DNA of 49,398 nt, taken from NCBI GenBank assembly GCA_905480575.1, contig CAJQQZ010000095.1, forward strand, positions 1 through 49,398, read 5' to 3'. Origin of the DNA: an uncultured Alphaproteobacteria bacterium. Lineage in GTDB: Bacteria > Pseudomonadota > Alphaproteobacteria > UBA7985 > CAJQQZ01. Below, piece by piece: positions 25,857 to 35,731 of this stretch. The first letter of the stretch is position 1. Every line of letters starts with the position of its first letter. The position numbers and the translations under genes are program-made. The notes beneath the pieces were generated by a model that saw nothing but the letters and a program-made list of their open reading frames with translations, was not told where the DNA came from and ran no database searches.

Positions 25857-27247
25857 TGCTGAAATGGCGCCCAGGTTTAACCGCCAGATCGGTCCTCATA
25901 CTGCTTGCAACTGTATTGGTTCTACAGATCATCTGGGCTGTTGTGTTTGTGGCTGGGCGATTACATGTACAAAAGAACAACAGCATTGGCCACATACTCA
26001 GAGAAGTCAGTAAAACTGCCAGCGATATTTTTGGCCATGACGCTCATGAGGCAGAAGAAGAGGCTGCTGAACATTCCAATTATTTCATCAACTACCAATA
26101 CTTTGGCCCCGATCAGGAACCAAAGATCGGCTGGGTGAATCCGCACCTGAGTAAAAGCATGAAGCGTATGCTAGACAGGAGAAACCAGGTTTCAGGTCTT
26201 GATCAGGTTCAGGTGAACACTCGAAAGGGAGATGAACGGTTTTTCCAGCCTGGTTTTCATTTTCCACACGGACCTAGAGCACGATTATCACGCGCATTAA
26301 GCGTTGCTTCTCAACTGAATGTGCTTCTGATTCTAGATGATGGGCGTAAATTGGTTGTTGAGATCAAACCACGCAGAGGTTTTTACGGCGTCGGTGGACT
26401 GGTTTTTATGCTCATTTTTTCAGTAGCAGTCCTCACTCTTGTGGCACTTTGGGTGGTCCGCAGAGTAACTAAACCACTGATGTCTTTCGCTGAAGCAGCC
26501 ACGGCCTTGGGGGAAAACATCAATCAAAAACCGCTGGAGAAATCAGGGATTAAAGAAATCGACACAACAGTTGACGCCTTTAACTCTATGCAGACGTCCG
26601 TGAAAGAGCTGTTGGATTCCAGAACCTTGATGATTGGAGCTATGAGCCACGACGTTAGAACTCTGCTAACACGCCTGAGGTTGCGAACCGAATTCATCGA
26701 CGATGAGAAACAGCGCACTAAAGCAGAGAGCGATATCATTGAGATGGAGCAAATACTAAGTTCCAGCTTGGAATTTTCTGCCTCTAGTGATTTTGGTCTT
26801 AACAACGATAATTCAGAACTGTTAGATTTGGTGCCAATGTTGACGGTCCTTTGTGACGACTTAGCCGAAAATGGAAAGATAGTGGAAGTCGACGTACCTC
26901 TAGGGCAGACTTTTGTTGTTCAAGGCGACGCCATGTTGCTGAAACGAGTATTTGAGAACTTGCTTAACAACGCGCTTAAATTTGGGAGTAGGGCCAAACT
27001 ATCAATCGCGCACAATCACATTGTTGTAGAAGACGACGGCCCAGGTATTGCGGCCGATGAACAGGAAAAGGTCTTCCGGCCATACTATAGAGTTGAAGCG
27101 TCCAGAAATCGCGAAACGGGTGGCACTGGATTAGGGCTGGCGATTGCTCAAAATATCATTCATGGCCACGGCGGTACAATTGAACTGGGGCGGAGCCAAC
27201 TTGGCGGCTTGAAAGTCACAGTAAGCCTACCTCAGAAAGGGTCATAG
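25856..27247 (+). CDS. Membrane sensor histidine kinase with His-rich periplasmic domain
   Basis: A 463-residue kinase: first span near residues 12-34, a periplasmic domain of about 140 residues, second span near 180-202, HAMP region (VVRRVTKPLMSFAEAATAL), H-box around His265, N-box ENLLNNALKFG, and G-boxes VVEDDGPGIAADEQEKVF and GGTGLGLAI. The H-box reads SHDVRTLLTRLRL: the nearly invariant Pro five residues after His is Leu (codon CTG at 26663-26665). The periplasmic part contains clustered His and acids (GHDAHEAEEEAAEH and FHFPHGP), consistent with metal sensing. Its ATG overlaps the regulator stop by one base. The 3' end overlaps a convergent SDR gene by 16 bp. Confidence 0.88.
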   Translation: MLKWRPGLTARSVLILLATVLVLQIIWAVVFVAGRLHVQKNNSIGHILREVSKTASDIFGHDAHEAEEEAAEHSNYFINYQYFGPDQEPKIGWVNPHLSKSMKRMLDRRNQVSGLDQVQVNTRKGDERFFQPGFHFPHGPRARLSRALSVASQLNVLLILDDGRKLVVEIKPRRGFYGVGGLVFMLIFSVAVLTLVALWVVRRVTKPLMSFAEAATALGENINQKPLEKSGIKEIDTTVDAFNSMQTSVKELLDSRTLMIGAMSHDVRTLLTRLRLRTEFIDDEKQRTKAESDIIEMEQILSSSLEFSASSDFGLNNDNSELLDLVPMLTVLCDDLAENGKIVEVDVPLGQTFVVQGDAMLLKRVFENLLNNALKFGSRAKLSIAHNHIVVEDDGPGIAADEQEKVFRPYYRVEASRNRETGGTGLGLAIAQNIIHGHGGTIELGRSQLGGLKVTVSLPQKGS

Positions 27248-28005
27248 ATACCTTCTGTGTGGCCATCTACAGATATGATCTGTCCGGAAACCAACTTGGC
27301 CTCTGGCGTTGCCAGAAAGACGATCATGTTGGCGATATCCTCGGCTTTGACAAACTGCCGCATAGAGGCTTGCTTGGCGTAGGCTCCTCTGACTTTGTCT
27401 TCGCTCATGTCCCTTGATTTCGCCTCTGCTGCGATAACCCTATCCATGCGCTCACCATCGACCGCCCCCGGACAAATCGCATTTGCGCGGATGCCATGCG
27501 ACCCTAGTTCCATAGCCAGAGATTTGGTAAGACCGATGATCGCCCATTTGGCGCTGCAATAGGGGGTTCTGAGTGGATAACCGTAAAGGCCCGCTGTGGA
27601 TGACAGATTGACAATCACACCTGAGCTCTGTTGCTTGAAATGGGGGATAACTTCTTTCGAATGAAGAAAGGCCGACACTAGATTGGCGTCGATACAATCG
27701 CGCCAGGCCTGGGCTTCCATTTCCTCAATTGGCCCAGTAGGTCCAGCCGTCCCTGCGTTGTTAACCAAAACATCAACACCCCCAAGGAGATCAGCGGCGC
27801 GTTTGACAAAATCCTTAACCTGAACTTCATCTGTGACATTGGCCTCAATGGCTGTGATGGATGTTTCATTCTCGTTACAAGCGTTAACAGCCTCTTCATT
27901 TATGTCAGAGACAACAACCTTTGCGCCTTTGGCAGCAAACGCCGCTGCTGTTGATGCGCCGATGCCACTTGCACCCGCTGTGATGATTACCTTCAGCCCG
28001 TTCAT
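27232..28005 (-). CDS. SDR-family oxidoreductase
   Basis: About 257 residues with TAGASGIGAST cofactor motif, DINEEAV (acid after beta 2, favouring NAD), VNNAGTAG, LSSTAGLYGYPLRTPYCSAKWA with catalytic Ser, Tyr and Lys, and LVSGQIISVDGH near the end. The C-terminal EGIYDPF resembles 3-ketoacyl or hydroxyacyl-type SDRs. The ATG at 28005 was chosen over a GTG five codons upstream. Convergent and overlapping with the kinase gene. Substrate unknown. Confidence 0.83.
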   Translation of the reverse strand: MNGLKVIITAGASGIGASTAAAFAAKGAKVVVSDINEEAVNACNENETSITAIEANVTDEVQVKDFVKRAADLLGGVDVLVNNAGTAGPTGPIEEMEAQAWRDCIDANLVSAFLHSKEVIPHFKQQSSGVIVNLSSTAGLYGYPLRTPYCSAKWAIIGLTKSLAMELGSHGIRANAICPGAVDGERMDRVIAAEAKSRDMSEDKVRGAYAKQASMRQFVKAEDIANMIVFLATPEAKLVSGQIISVDGHTEGIYDPF

Positions 28006-28134
28006 TCTTACTGCCCACACATTAAAATCCGCCTTTTAAACCCGCTAACCAAGAAAAACGAAAGAGTCTATTGGTAATTGGATCGAGAATCACTAAATAT
28101 GCATCAATGTGTAAGTAAATAAGAGGACACCATA

Positions 28135-29046
28135 GTGGCGAGAGATCCCTATGCGGTGCTCGGCGTTGCAAAGAACGCCAGTGATCAAGAGATAAGAAAA
28201 GCCTATCGTAACCTCGCAAAGTCCTATCATCCAGACACCAACCCTGGAGACACGGCAGCAGAGAACAAGTTCAAAGAAGCGGGGAACGCTTATGAAATCT
28301 TGTCAGACAAAGAGAAGCGCGCGGCATACGACCAAGGTATGATAGATGCCGACGGCAATCAAAAGGCCCATAATCCTTTTGGTGGCGGCGGCTTTGGCGG
28401 TGGTCAAGGTGGCAATCCTTTTGGCGGCTTTGACGGCATGGGTTCGGTCTTCGAAGATCTCTTCAACGGAGGAAGAGGGCGCTCAAGACAACATCAACCA
28501 GCGAAGGGCCAGGATGTAAAAAGCAAATTGACCGTTTCATTTATTGAAGCGGCAAAAGGCGCAAAGAAAGCCATCTCTTTACCATCGGGCAGTGATGTGA
28601 ATTTATCCATTCCCGCTGGCTCAAAGCCCGGCGACACGCTCCGGCTAAAAGGCAAGGGACATCCAAGCCCGATGGGTGGGGCGACTGGAGATCTCCATGT
28701 TGAATTGGTTGTGAGAGACCATCAATTCTTCAAGTTGGAGAATGATAATCTTGTTTTGGATTTGCCAATTACTTTGAAAGAAGCCGTTCTTGGCGGGAAA
28801 GTCGATGTTCCGACGCTCGATGGCAAAATTCGCCTTTCCATTGCCCCTAATACGTCCAGCGGTAAAGTTTATCGCCTTAAAGGCAAGGGCATCAAGAAAA
28901 CAACGAAATCTACGGAAGGCGATTTGCTCATCCGTGTGTCGATCAGTCTTCCTGGTGAACCTGACGAGAAATTAGCTTCATTGATTGAATCTTGGGATGA
29001 CACAAAGGCAGTTGACCCAAGAGAGAAACTACTGGCTTCGGTCTAA
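28135..29046 (+). CDS. DnaJ-type co-chaperone without zinc finger (CbpA/class B)
   Basis: A 303-residue J-protein: J-domain at residues 3-68 with HPD at 32-34, a Gly/Phe-rich linker ([14 protein letters not shown]), then two DnaJ C-terminal beta domains ([26 protein letters not shown] and [25 protein letters not shown]). No CxxCxGxG zinc finger separates the linker from the C-domains, so it is class B. It would stimulate an Hsp70 ATPase and hand over substrates. The start is a GTG with GAGGA seven bases upstream. Confidence 0.92.
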   Translation: MARDPYAVLGVAKNASDQEIRKAYRNLAKSYHPDTNPGDTAAENKFKEAGNAYEILSDKEKRAAYDQGMIDADGNQKAHNPFGGGGFGGGQGGNPFGGFDGMGSVFEDLFNGGRGRSRQHQPAKGQDVKSKLTVSFIEAAKGAKKAISLPSGSDVNLSIPAGSKPGDTLRLKGKGHPSPMGGATGDLHVELVVRDHQFFKLENDNLVLDLPITLKEAVLGGKVDVPTLDGKIRLSIAPNTSSGKVYRLKGKGIKKTTKSTEGDLLIRVSISLPGEPDEKLASLIESWDDTKAVDPREKLLASV

Positions 29047-29070
29047 AAGCAAAAACGGATTGCGGTTGTT

Positions 29071-30045
29071 CTACATACGAACGATTGCTGATCCCCAAGT
29101 GAACCCGCCACCCATTGCTTCGAGTGCAAGCAAATCACCTGACTTAATTTTGCCTGCACGTACTGATTCATCCAACGCTAGCGGGATTGAAGCAGCAGAG
29201 GTATTGGCGTGGTGATCTACGGTGGAGATAACGCGCTCATGGGGAAGTTTCAGGCGGCGCGACACAGCCGTCAAAATACGTCGATTTGCTTGATGTGGCA
29301 CAAACCAATTCACTTCATCAATGTGAAACCCGTTGGTGTCGAGTGCGGTTTGCACGGCGCGTGACATGTTCTCAACTGCGTGACGGAAAACTTCCTGGCC
29401 ATTCATTTTCACATAGCCAGTCCGTTGGTCCGTGGACACGCCACCATCGACGTAGAGATTATGACGATATCTGCCATCAGAATAGATGTGTGTAGAGAAA
29501 ATGCCCTGATCACTTTTCTCTCCAGGTGTTTCGGTCGCCTTCAGCACGACAGCACCGGCACCATCACCGAACAACACACATGTTGAGCGATCCGTGAAAT
29601 CCAGGATTTTAGAAAAGGACTCACTGCCAATCACCAGAACGTTATTGGCTTGGCCTGCCTTAACAAAGTTGTCCGCTGTAGCAAGAGCGTAAACGAAGCC
29701 TGAGCAAACGGCCTGCACATCAAAAGCGGCGCCGGAATGAATGCCAAGTTCTGCTTGGATTATCGTTGCTGTGGCTGGGAATGTTAAGTCGGGAGTTGTG
29801 GTTGCACAAACGATCAAATCAATGTCTTCCGCAGGCATCTCAGCGGCCTCAAGAGCATTCTTTGCGGCTGCAATCCCCATAGATGAGGTCGTATCGGTCG
29901 GGCCTACAAAACGTCTTGATTGGATTCCAGTACGCTCCTGAATCCATTGATCAGATGTGTCGACAATTTTTGACATATCGTCATTGGTAACTATTCGTTC
30001 TGGCAAGAACGATCCCGTACCAGCAATCTGTGAGCGCAATACCAT
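29071..30045 (-). CDS. fabH: 3-oxoacyl-ACP synthase III
   Basis: FabH condenses acetyl-CoA with malonyl-ACP to start fatty acid synthesis. The 324-residue form from ATG 30045 has the family length; the frame is open to 30123 but those codons have no FabH counterpart. Catalytic residues are Cys114 (VQAVCSGFVYA), His251 (NWFVPHQANRRI) and Asn281 (HHANTSAASIP), with DRSTCVLFGDGAGAVVL between. The gene is not next to plsX as in most alphaproteobacteria and has no ihfA behind it here. It runs convergent with the DnaJ gene. Confidence 0.95.
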   Translation of the reverse strand: MVLRSQIAGTGSFLPERIVTNDDMSKIVDTSDQWIQERTGIQSRRFVGPTDTTSSMGIAAAKNALEAAEMPAEDIDLIVCATTTPDLTFPATATIIQAELGIHSGAAFDVQAVCSGFVYALATADNFVKAGQANNVLVIGSESFSKILDFTDRSTCVLFGDGAGAVVLKATETPGEKSDQGIFSTHIYSDGRYRHNLYVDGGVSTDQRTGYVKMNGQEVFRHAVENMSRAVQTALDTNGFHIDEVNWFVPHQANRRILTAVSRRLKLPHERVISTVDHHANTSAASIPLALDESVRAGKIKSGDLLALEAMGGGFTWGSAIVRM

Positions 30046-30321
30046 TGATCTTTGGAAATCCACATTCGTCTTAAGACTATGGGCAGCTTTATTGCCGTAA
30101 AAGAGGGGCACTGTCACGGTCAAAGTTCAAAAAGCAGTCTATTTATTCCAACAAGCTAAGTTCAACCTTGTTCCAAGTCGTTCCTGGTATGATTGACCAC
30201 GTAAATCACAACAAGCCCATTCTAGGGGCGACTCGGGTAACTGTCCCCTTGGATATTTCTCCAGGACCGAGTATATCTAGCGAGAGCCAAGCAACGGTAG
30301 CATCAAGGGAAGGAGCGTGAT

Positions 30322-30894
30322 TTGAAGAAACTAAATTATAACCTTCTGTTGGCTTTATTGTTATTGATCTGCACGGTTTTCATCTTCTTTCAGATCTTCC
30401 GTTTTCAAACTGATCAATGGCAGTTTTGGGCTTTCCTTGGATCAGCCGTCATTGGTATTGCAGCGTCTCTGGCACTCATCGCCAAGCCAATGGTTGTTGC
30501 GGCGCGGGAACCGAGTACTACAACGAGCCGGGAGAATATCGTCGGTCAAGCTAAGGAAGTTGTTTCAGCCCCTGTTTTTCTTAAGGGCGACCAAAGCAGG
30601 AATATAAAAAGCCTTCCCCAATTGATTGATGGAGACCTCCTTCTGGGAGGCATTGCTGGCCACTTTGAGATGATCTACCGCGATACCAAAGGCAATCTCG
30701 GCAATCGCGATATTTTATTATACGCCCTGGTAGAACGTGATGGTGATCTTGAACTCGACACCTTTTCAAGAAACAACAGGTTCTCAAGTTGCCGCACCTA
30801 CAAAGCTTCCAACATAGAAAAACTGCGGAACGTCCGTACCGGTGAGGTGATCGAAGACAGTATTTCAGCTTATCTTAGAGGCTTGACTGTTTAA
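30322..30894 (+). CDS. Membrane-anchored protein with possible WYL-like C-terminal domain
   Basis: A 190-residue protein starting at TTG 30322 with a good AAGGGAAGGAG site. Two N-terminal spans (about residues 7-26 and 34-52) are followed by a cytoplasmic part. Its last 85 residues follow the layout of a WYL-like beta domain: IYRDTKGNLGNRDILLYALVERDGDLELDTFS, an Arg-rich RFSSCRTYKASNIEKLRNV, and TGEVIEDSIS. WYL domains bind nucleic acids or nucleotides and are found in regulators of defence and DNA damage. The match is by eye and weak. It is convergent with a HerA-like ATPase. If not WYL, it is an unknown bitopic protein. Confidence 0.6.
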   Translation: MKKLNYNLLLALLLLICTVFIFFQIFRFQTDQWQFWAFLGSAVIGIAASLALIAKPMVVAAREPSTTTSRENIVGQAKEVVSAPVFLKGDQSRNIKSLPQLIDGDLLLGGIAGHFEMIYRDTKGNLGNRDILLYALVERDGDLELDTFSRNNRFSSCRTYKASNIEKLRNVRTGEVIEDSISAYLRGLTV

Positions 30895-30902
30895 GTCAGT
30901 GC

Positions 30903-32498
30903 TTAACGCCCTTTGGTCAGGTTATCCAAGACACCTCTGACAATTGAACGTCCGATTTGACTGCCAACAGAGTTGCTTATGTTTTTGGAAATGGATTTCC
31001 GTTTTCTCCTACGTCGGCTGCCACCGCCAATTGAATTCCCAAGGGAACGACCAAGAGCGGTGCCGAGGCTACGCACGAGACTTTTGGCGAAGCTTTCTCC
31101 GAGGCCTTGACGGCTTGAGCCAGACGATGAGCGTTTATAGCTTGACCCATCCACACGGCGTGCACCAGACCGGAATTCATCTTCGCTAAGGTTTTCTTCA
31201 GCCTCAATTGAGGCCTGTTTTGCCCGTTCATTCAACAGCTCGTAGGCTGACTCACGATCGACGGCGTCATCATAGACCCCTAACAGCGGACTTTCAGTGA
31301 TCACTGCGTTGCGTTCAGCCTTCGTTGCTGGTCCCATACGAGAGCGAGGAGGGCGGATTAACGTTCTATCAACCATCGACGGAACACCCTTTTTCTCAAG
31401 CGTGGAAACCAAGGCCTCACCGACGCCCAGATCGGTTATTGCGTCGAAGGCATCAAAGTTCGGGTTTTCTCGGAAAGTGTCTGCCGCTGCTCTTACAGCA
31501 TCACGGTCGTTTTTGGTAAACGCTCGAAGGGCGTGTTGAACACGGTTCCCGAGCTGGCTCAGGACATCCTTGGGAATATCTGTCGGGTTCTGTGTGACGA
31601 AATAAACACCAACACCTTTGGAACGAATCAAACGGACAACCTGTTCAACTTTCTGCAACAGCGACTTTGGTGCTTCGTCAAAGAGCAGATGGGCTTCATC
31701 AAAGAAAAACACCAGCTTGGGGCGATCCATGTCGCCAACTTCGGGAAGCTCTTCAAACAATTCTGCCATGAGCCAGAGCAAGAAGGTCGCATAAAGTTTA
31801 GGCGATTGAATGAGTTCATTGGCAGCAAGAATGGAGATATAGCCTTTGCCATCTTCGGTCTTGCGCATGAAGTCTTCGAGCTTCAACGCAGGTTCGCCAA
31901 AGAACATGTCACCACCTTGTTGCTCTAACTGCAACAGACGTCGTTGAATGGCACCGACGGTGGCAGTGCTGATGTTTCCATATTCCAAGGAATAGGCTTT
32001 TGCTTCCTGGCCAATATGCAACAAAATTGCACGGAGGTCTTTGAAATCGAGAAGAGCTAAGCCTTCTTCGTCGGCCACAACGAAGGCGACGTTAAGTACA
32101 CCTTCTTGGGTTTCGTTTAAATCCAACAGGCGTGAGAGGAGCAGTGGGCCCATCTCAGACACTGTGGTTCGGATGGGATGGCCTTGTTTGCCGAACAGAT
32201 CCCAAAAGATAGTTGGGTAGGGACTGTAATCGTATCCGTCAAAACCGATCGTTTCGGCGCGTTCCTCTAGCTTTGGGTGCGTCTTTCCTGCCTGAGAAAG
32301 ACCAGACACATCGCCCTTCACGTCCGCGACAAAGACTGGAAAACCTGCATCGGAAAAGGCCTCAGACATAATCTGTAAGCTGACAGTCTTACCCGTTCCT
32401 GTCGCACCAGCCACCAGTCCATGGCGGTTGGCATACTTGAGGTTCAACATTTGGCGTTCTGCGCCGGTCCCTAGGAAAATGTGACTGTCTTCGGACAT
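30903..32498 (-). CDS. HerA-like ATPase of the DUF853/YjgR family
   Basis: A 531-residue AAA-type ATPase. Walker A GATGTGKT is near residues 31-38, Walker [17 protein letters not shown] near 270, and a sensor/arginine-finger region [33 protein letters not shown] follows. The tail is basic and Ser/Gly-rich ([11 protein letters not shown]). YjgR-family members are related to the HerA-FtsK group of DNA pumps but lack a known partner nuclease here. Function is not established; a nucleic-acid-linked role is likely. Confidence 0.85.
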   Translation of the reverse strand: MSEDSHIFLGTGAERQMLNLKYANRHGLVAGATGTGKTVSLQIMSEAFSDAGFPVFVADVKGDVSGLSQAGKTHPKLEERAETIGFDGYDYSPYPTIFWDLFGKQGHPIRTTVSEMGPLLLSRLLDLNETQEGVLNVAFVVADEEGLALLDFKDLRAILLHIGQEAKAYSLEYGNISTATVGAIQRRLLQLEQQGGDMFFGEPALKLEDFMRKTEDGKGYISILAANELIQSPKLYATFLLWLMAELFEELPEVGDMDRPKLVFFFDEAHLLFDEAPKSLLQKVEQVVRLIRSKGVGVYFVTQNPTDIPKDVLSQLGNRVQHALRAFTKNDRDAVRAAADTFRENPNFDAFDAITDLGVGEALVSTLEKKGVPSMVDRTLIRPPRSRMGPATKAERNAVITESPLLGVYDDAVDRESAYELLNERAKQASIEAEENLSEDEFRSGARRVDGSSYKRSSSGSSRQGLGESFAKSLVRSLGTALGRSLGNSIGGGSRRRRKRKSISKNISNSVGSQIGRSIVRGVLDNLTKGR

Positions 32499-32676
32499 GA
32501 AAGTCTCCAGTGAAAATTGTTAGAATGGCTTCCACAATAATTCAGTGATTAGCGGCAATTTTTTACTTTCCCTGAGGCGCGACCAATTCTAACCAATTCG
32601 CGCTATTTGGTAGACTTTTGGTTTTTACTCACTTAACCTGAATGAGATTCAAAAAAATGATAGGGAGACCCAATCG

Positions 32677-34020
32677 ATGGGAAAAAGAGTAGCAATTATC
32701 GGAGCCGGTCCTTCTGGAATGGCACAGATGAGAGCCTTCCAATCGGCGGCTCAGAAAGGTGCAGATATCCCTGAGATCGTCTGTTTTGAGAAACAAGACG
32801 ATTGGGGTGGCCTGTGGAATTACACGTGGCGCACGGGATTGGATCAATATGGTGAACCTGTGCATGGTTCCATGTATCGCTATCTTTGGTCAAACGGCCC
32901 TAAAGAAGGGCTGGAATTTGCCGATTACACCTTTGAAGAGCATTTTGGCAAACCAATCGCATCATACCCACCACGCGCCGTGTTGTTTGATTACATCAAA
33001 GGCCGCGTCGACAAAGCCAATGTCCGCGATTGGGTTCGTTTCAGCACTGTGGTGCGTCGTGTGACTTTTGATGACAGTTCTGAGAAATTCACCGTGGTGT
33101 CTCATGATCTAGCCAATGACGTTGAATCATCAGAGGAATTTGACAACGTCGTTGTTGCTTCTGGCCACTTTTCAACGCCCAATGTCCCTTCATTTGAGGG
33201 TTTCGACAGTTTTAATGGCCGGGTTCTTCATGCTCATGACTTCCGTGACGCTATGGAATTCAAAGGTAAAAACATCTTGATCATCGGCACCTCTTATTCT
33301 GCTGAAGACATTGGTTCTCAGTGTTGGAAGTATGGTGCCAAGTCTATCACTGTATCTCATCGTACCGCACCCATGGGGTACAAATGGCCTGACAATTGGA
33401 AAGAAGTTCCGTTGCTCACAAAGGTCGAAAAAAATACAGCCACATTCAAGGACGGCACGACTGCAGAAGTTGACGCTATACTGCTTTGTACCGGCTACAT
33501 TCATCACTTCCCATTCATGGAAGAAGCTCTGCGATTACGCACTGCCAACCGTCTGGCATCAGCTAACCTTTATAAGGGCGTGGCCTGGGTTGATAATCCA
33601 AAAGTCTTTTATCTCGGCATGCAGGACCAGTGGTACACGTTCAACATGTTTGATGCACAGGCTTGGTGGGCGAGGGACGTTATGATGGGCCGGATTTCTT
33701 GCCCAGATCAAGCAACTATGGCCAAAGACGTCGAAGACCGTATCGCCTCGGAAGACGAGATAGAAGATGATTACGGCTGCATCCGCTATCAAGGTGCGTA
33801 CACCGGCGAATTGATTGAAGAGACTGACTATCCGAGCTTCGATATCGACGGCGCCAATGAAGCCTTCTTCCAATGGAAGGGCCATAAGAAGAAGGACATC
33901 ATGACCTTCCGCAATAACGGGTACAAATCAGTAATGACCGGTACAGAAGCACCAGCACATCACACACCTTGGAAAGATGCTCTGGATGATTCCATGGAAG
34001 CTTATTTGGGCGACAAGTAA
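32677..34020 (+). CDS. tmm: Trimethylamine monooxygenase (flavin-containing monooxygenase)
   Basis: Tmm oxidises trimethylamine to its N-oxide using NADPH and O2. This 447-residue protein has the FAD motif GAGPSG (9-14), the FMO-type NFGRVLH-like segment [13 protein letters not shown], and the NADP motif GTSYSAED. Blocks such as [53 protein letters not shown] and [24 protein letters not shown] match the bacterial Tmm of marine roseobacters and SAR11 closely. A GGGAG site precedes the ATG. The usual companion TMAO demethylase gene is not adjacent. Confidence 0.9.
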   Translation: MGKRVAIIGAGPSGMAQMRAFQSAAQKGADIPEIVCFEKQDDWGGLWNYTWRTGLDQYGEPVHGSMYRYLWSNGPKEGLEFADYTFEEHFGKPIASYPPRAVLFDYIKGRVDKANVRDWVRFSTVVRRVTFDDSSEKFTVVSHDLANDVESSEEFDNVVVASGHFSTPNVPSFEGFDSFNGRVLHAHDFRDAMEFKGKNILIIGTSYSAEDIGSQCWKYGAKSITVSHRTAPMGYKWPDNWKEVPLLTKVEKNTATFKDGTTAEVDAILLCTGYIHHFPFMEEALRLRTANRLASANLYKGVAWVDNPKVFYLGMQDQWYTFNMFDAQAWWARDVMMGRISCPDQATMAKDVEDRIASEDEIEDDYGCIRYQGAYTGELIEETDYPSFDIDGANEAFFQWKGHKKKDIMTFRNNGYKSVMTGTEAPAHHTPWKDALDDSMEAYLGDK

Positions 34021-34195
34021 AAGGGTTACTGAGGGGAGGCGCATTTGCAGCCTTCCCTATTCGTGCTACTTTCTTTTTGTAATATCTAACTGATCTATCA
34101 GCGACCAGCTTTGGAGCTGTCCTGTTCTAAAAAAGGGCCACCGAAGTGACCCAATTTTTAGAAACCGTGAAAAGATCTCTTGTGTTGTTTGTTGC

Positions 34196-34906
34196 CTAGC
34201 TCCTTGATGGGTAAATGCAATCTGTGTGACAGATGCAATATTTAACCGCTTGGTATGGTGAGCGGAAATAGAAGGCTTGGCCGGCGCCGGTAAGCCCGGT
34301 GTTGTTCGCAGTTTGATCGCCTGATACTCCACCTGCGTCGTCCGCGACTTGGATAGAATCACTCGCCAATGCGTCACCATTGGCCTGACCAACCGCATAT
34401 GCATTGGTTACACCAGTCCAATCCGCCAGTGAATTGTTTAGTGGATCACCGGTTGCTGGCGCACCTGAAGAGGCCCTCATCGTTGCTGCATGGCCGTGTG
34501 GGGCTAGTGCGTGTTGGTGTGTTCCCCCAACGTGTTGGTGATACGGCAATTGCTCGTTTGCCAACTGTATTCTTTCAGCGCCGGCTTTTTGTCCCCAGGT
34601 ATAGTTCTGCAGGCCAGGGCCTTGACCATAACCAATTATAGTACGCCCCCGTAAAGCCGGTATGCCAAAGGTAGTTCGGCCGTCTCCGCCGTATGTAGTG
34701 CCATACAGCGAAAACAGAGCTGAGTTCTGAGAGATTGGAAGCAGAGCACCATTCGCTTCGAGCCATCCTCTTGGGCAAAAATTGTATCCCATAGCCCTTA
34801 CTTCCCCAATATAGTTTTGGGCTTGCACAGTCTGTATGGGAGTGGTGACAAAAGCACCGGCAATAACAGTTGTTGCGAAAGTAGTTGTTAGAATTTTCTT
34901 TAACAT
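34196..34906 (-). CDS. Secreted phage-tail-collar-domain protein, copy 1
   Basis: A 236-residue protein with a signal peptide (ILTTTFATTVIAGAFVTTPI, cleavage after VQA). The mature part starts with the Tail Collar domain: GEVRAMGYNFCPRGWLEANG, ISQNSALFSLYGTTYGGDGRT and FGIPALRGR. A His-rich middle (YHQHVGGTHQHALAPHGHAA) and Asn/Ala-rich region follow, and it ends SPYQAVKYCICHTDCIYPSRS with three Cys. Collar domains occur in phage fibres and in microcystin-dependent-protein-like bacterial proteins. The signal peptide and lack of other phage genes argue for a host surface or periplasmic role. The start at ATG 34906 has AAGG upstream. First of three paralogues. Confidence 0.82.
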   Translation of the reverse strand: MLKKILTTTFATTVIAGAFVTTPIQTVQAQNYIGEVRAMGYNFCPRGWLEANGALLPISQNSALFSLYGTTYGGDGRTTFGIPALRGRTIIGYGQGPGLQNYTWGQKAGAERIQLANEQLPYHQHVGGTHQHALAPHGHAATMRASSGAPATGDPLNNSLADWTGVTNAYAVGQANGDALASDSIQVADDAGGVSGDQTANNTGLTGAGQAFYFRSPYQAVKYCICHTDCIYPSRS

Positions 34907-34926
34907 TATCTGATACCTTGTGTTCA

Positions 34927-34993
34927 GAGACCGTATGCTCATGACGTCAACTCAGGATTTCGATCCTTGAGTGCACAAATCCAAAGCGGTCTC
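34927..34993. promoter_or_regulatory. Nested inverted repeats between collar genes 1 and 2
   Basis: An outer 7-bp stem, GAGACCG (34927-34933) with CGGTCTC (34987-34993), encloses a hairpin ACTCAGGAT / ATCCTTGAGT (34950-34972) with a TTCG loop and one bulge. It lies just upstream of the copy-1 start and 31 nt after the copy-2 stop. It may be a leader structure or operator for copy 1. Confidence 0.5.
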
Positions 34994-35023
34994 GCGTTTG
35001 TTAGAATTCGCCGTGTAAATCGG

Positions 35024-35731
35024 TTATGACCGAGACGGGAAGATGCAGACTGTCGAACAGACGCAAATTTTCATGGCAACATAGGGTGAACGTGTCCAAT
35101 AGGTCTGACCAGCGCCATCAAAACCAGTCGCGTTTGATTCTTGCTGATTGCTATTCCGGGATGCTGCACTCTCGATTGTTCCTGAATCGCTTGAAATTTC
35201 GGCGCCATCAGCTGAACCTATAGCATAAACATTTACACCAGCATGAGTTGCCATCGAGTTATTCAAGGGGACTTCTGAACCTTGACTAGCAGTACTTGCA
35301 TGAAAAGCGGCAGTATGTCCGTGCCCTAAATAGCTATGGGTATGTTGCCCGCCCGCATGGGAGTGTTGGGGCATTTGCGCAACACCTAAGTTGAAACCTT
35401 CAGATCCTCTTCTTGCTCCCTGATTTATCGGAAGTAACCCTGCACCAGTTCCTGAATTAACAACTTCTCTTCCTCTGAAATCAGGCAGGCCAAATGTTGT
35501 GCGTCCATCCCCGCCATACATCGTTCCGTAAAGGGAAAACAAAGCTTGGTTTTGTGCGATTGCAACCAAACTACCTTCCGCAGGAAGCCAACCTCTAGGA
35601 CAGAAATTGAACCCCATTATCTTGACGTCGCCCAGATAAGGTTGCTCTTGAGCCGTGGCCGTAACCGGCGACAAAAGAGGTACTATAACCGATAGGACAC
35701 CGGCGCTCTGAATGAGCGTTTTTATTTTCAT
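35024..35731 (-). CDS. Secreted phage-tail-collar-domain protein, copy 2
   Basis: A 235-residue paralogue of its neighbours. After a signal peptide (TLIQSAGVLSVIVPLLSPVT) the mature part has GDVKIMGFNFCPRGWLPAEG, AQNQALFSLYGTMYGGDGRT and FGLPDFRGRE, then a His-rich MPQHSHAGGQHTHSYLGHGHTAA, and ends SPYVAMKICVCSTVCIFPSRS with a CxC and a further Cys, as in copy 1. The start ATG 35731 has GGAG upstream; the open frame continues to 35770 without need. The gap to copy 3 is 238 bp and contains a terminator, so copy 2 probably has its own promoter. Confidence 0.82.
   Translation of the reverse strand: MKIKTLIQSAGVLSVIVPLLSPVTATAQEQPYLGDVKIMGFNFCPRGWLPAEGSLVAIAQNQALFSLYGTMYGGDGRTTFGLPDFRGREVVNSGTGAGLLPINQGARRGSEGFNLGVAQMPQHSHAGGQHTHSYLGHGHTAAFHASTASQGSEVPLNNSMATHAGVNVYAIGSADGAEISSDSGTIESAASRNSNQQESNATGFDGAGQTYWTRSPYVAMKICVCSTVCIFPSRS

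Noticed and set aside
28370-28500. Gly/Phe-rich repeat as a separate repeat element
   Set aside because: It is the normal G/F linker of a J-domain protein, not a DNA repeat.
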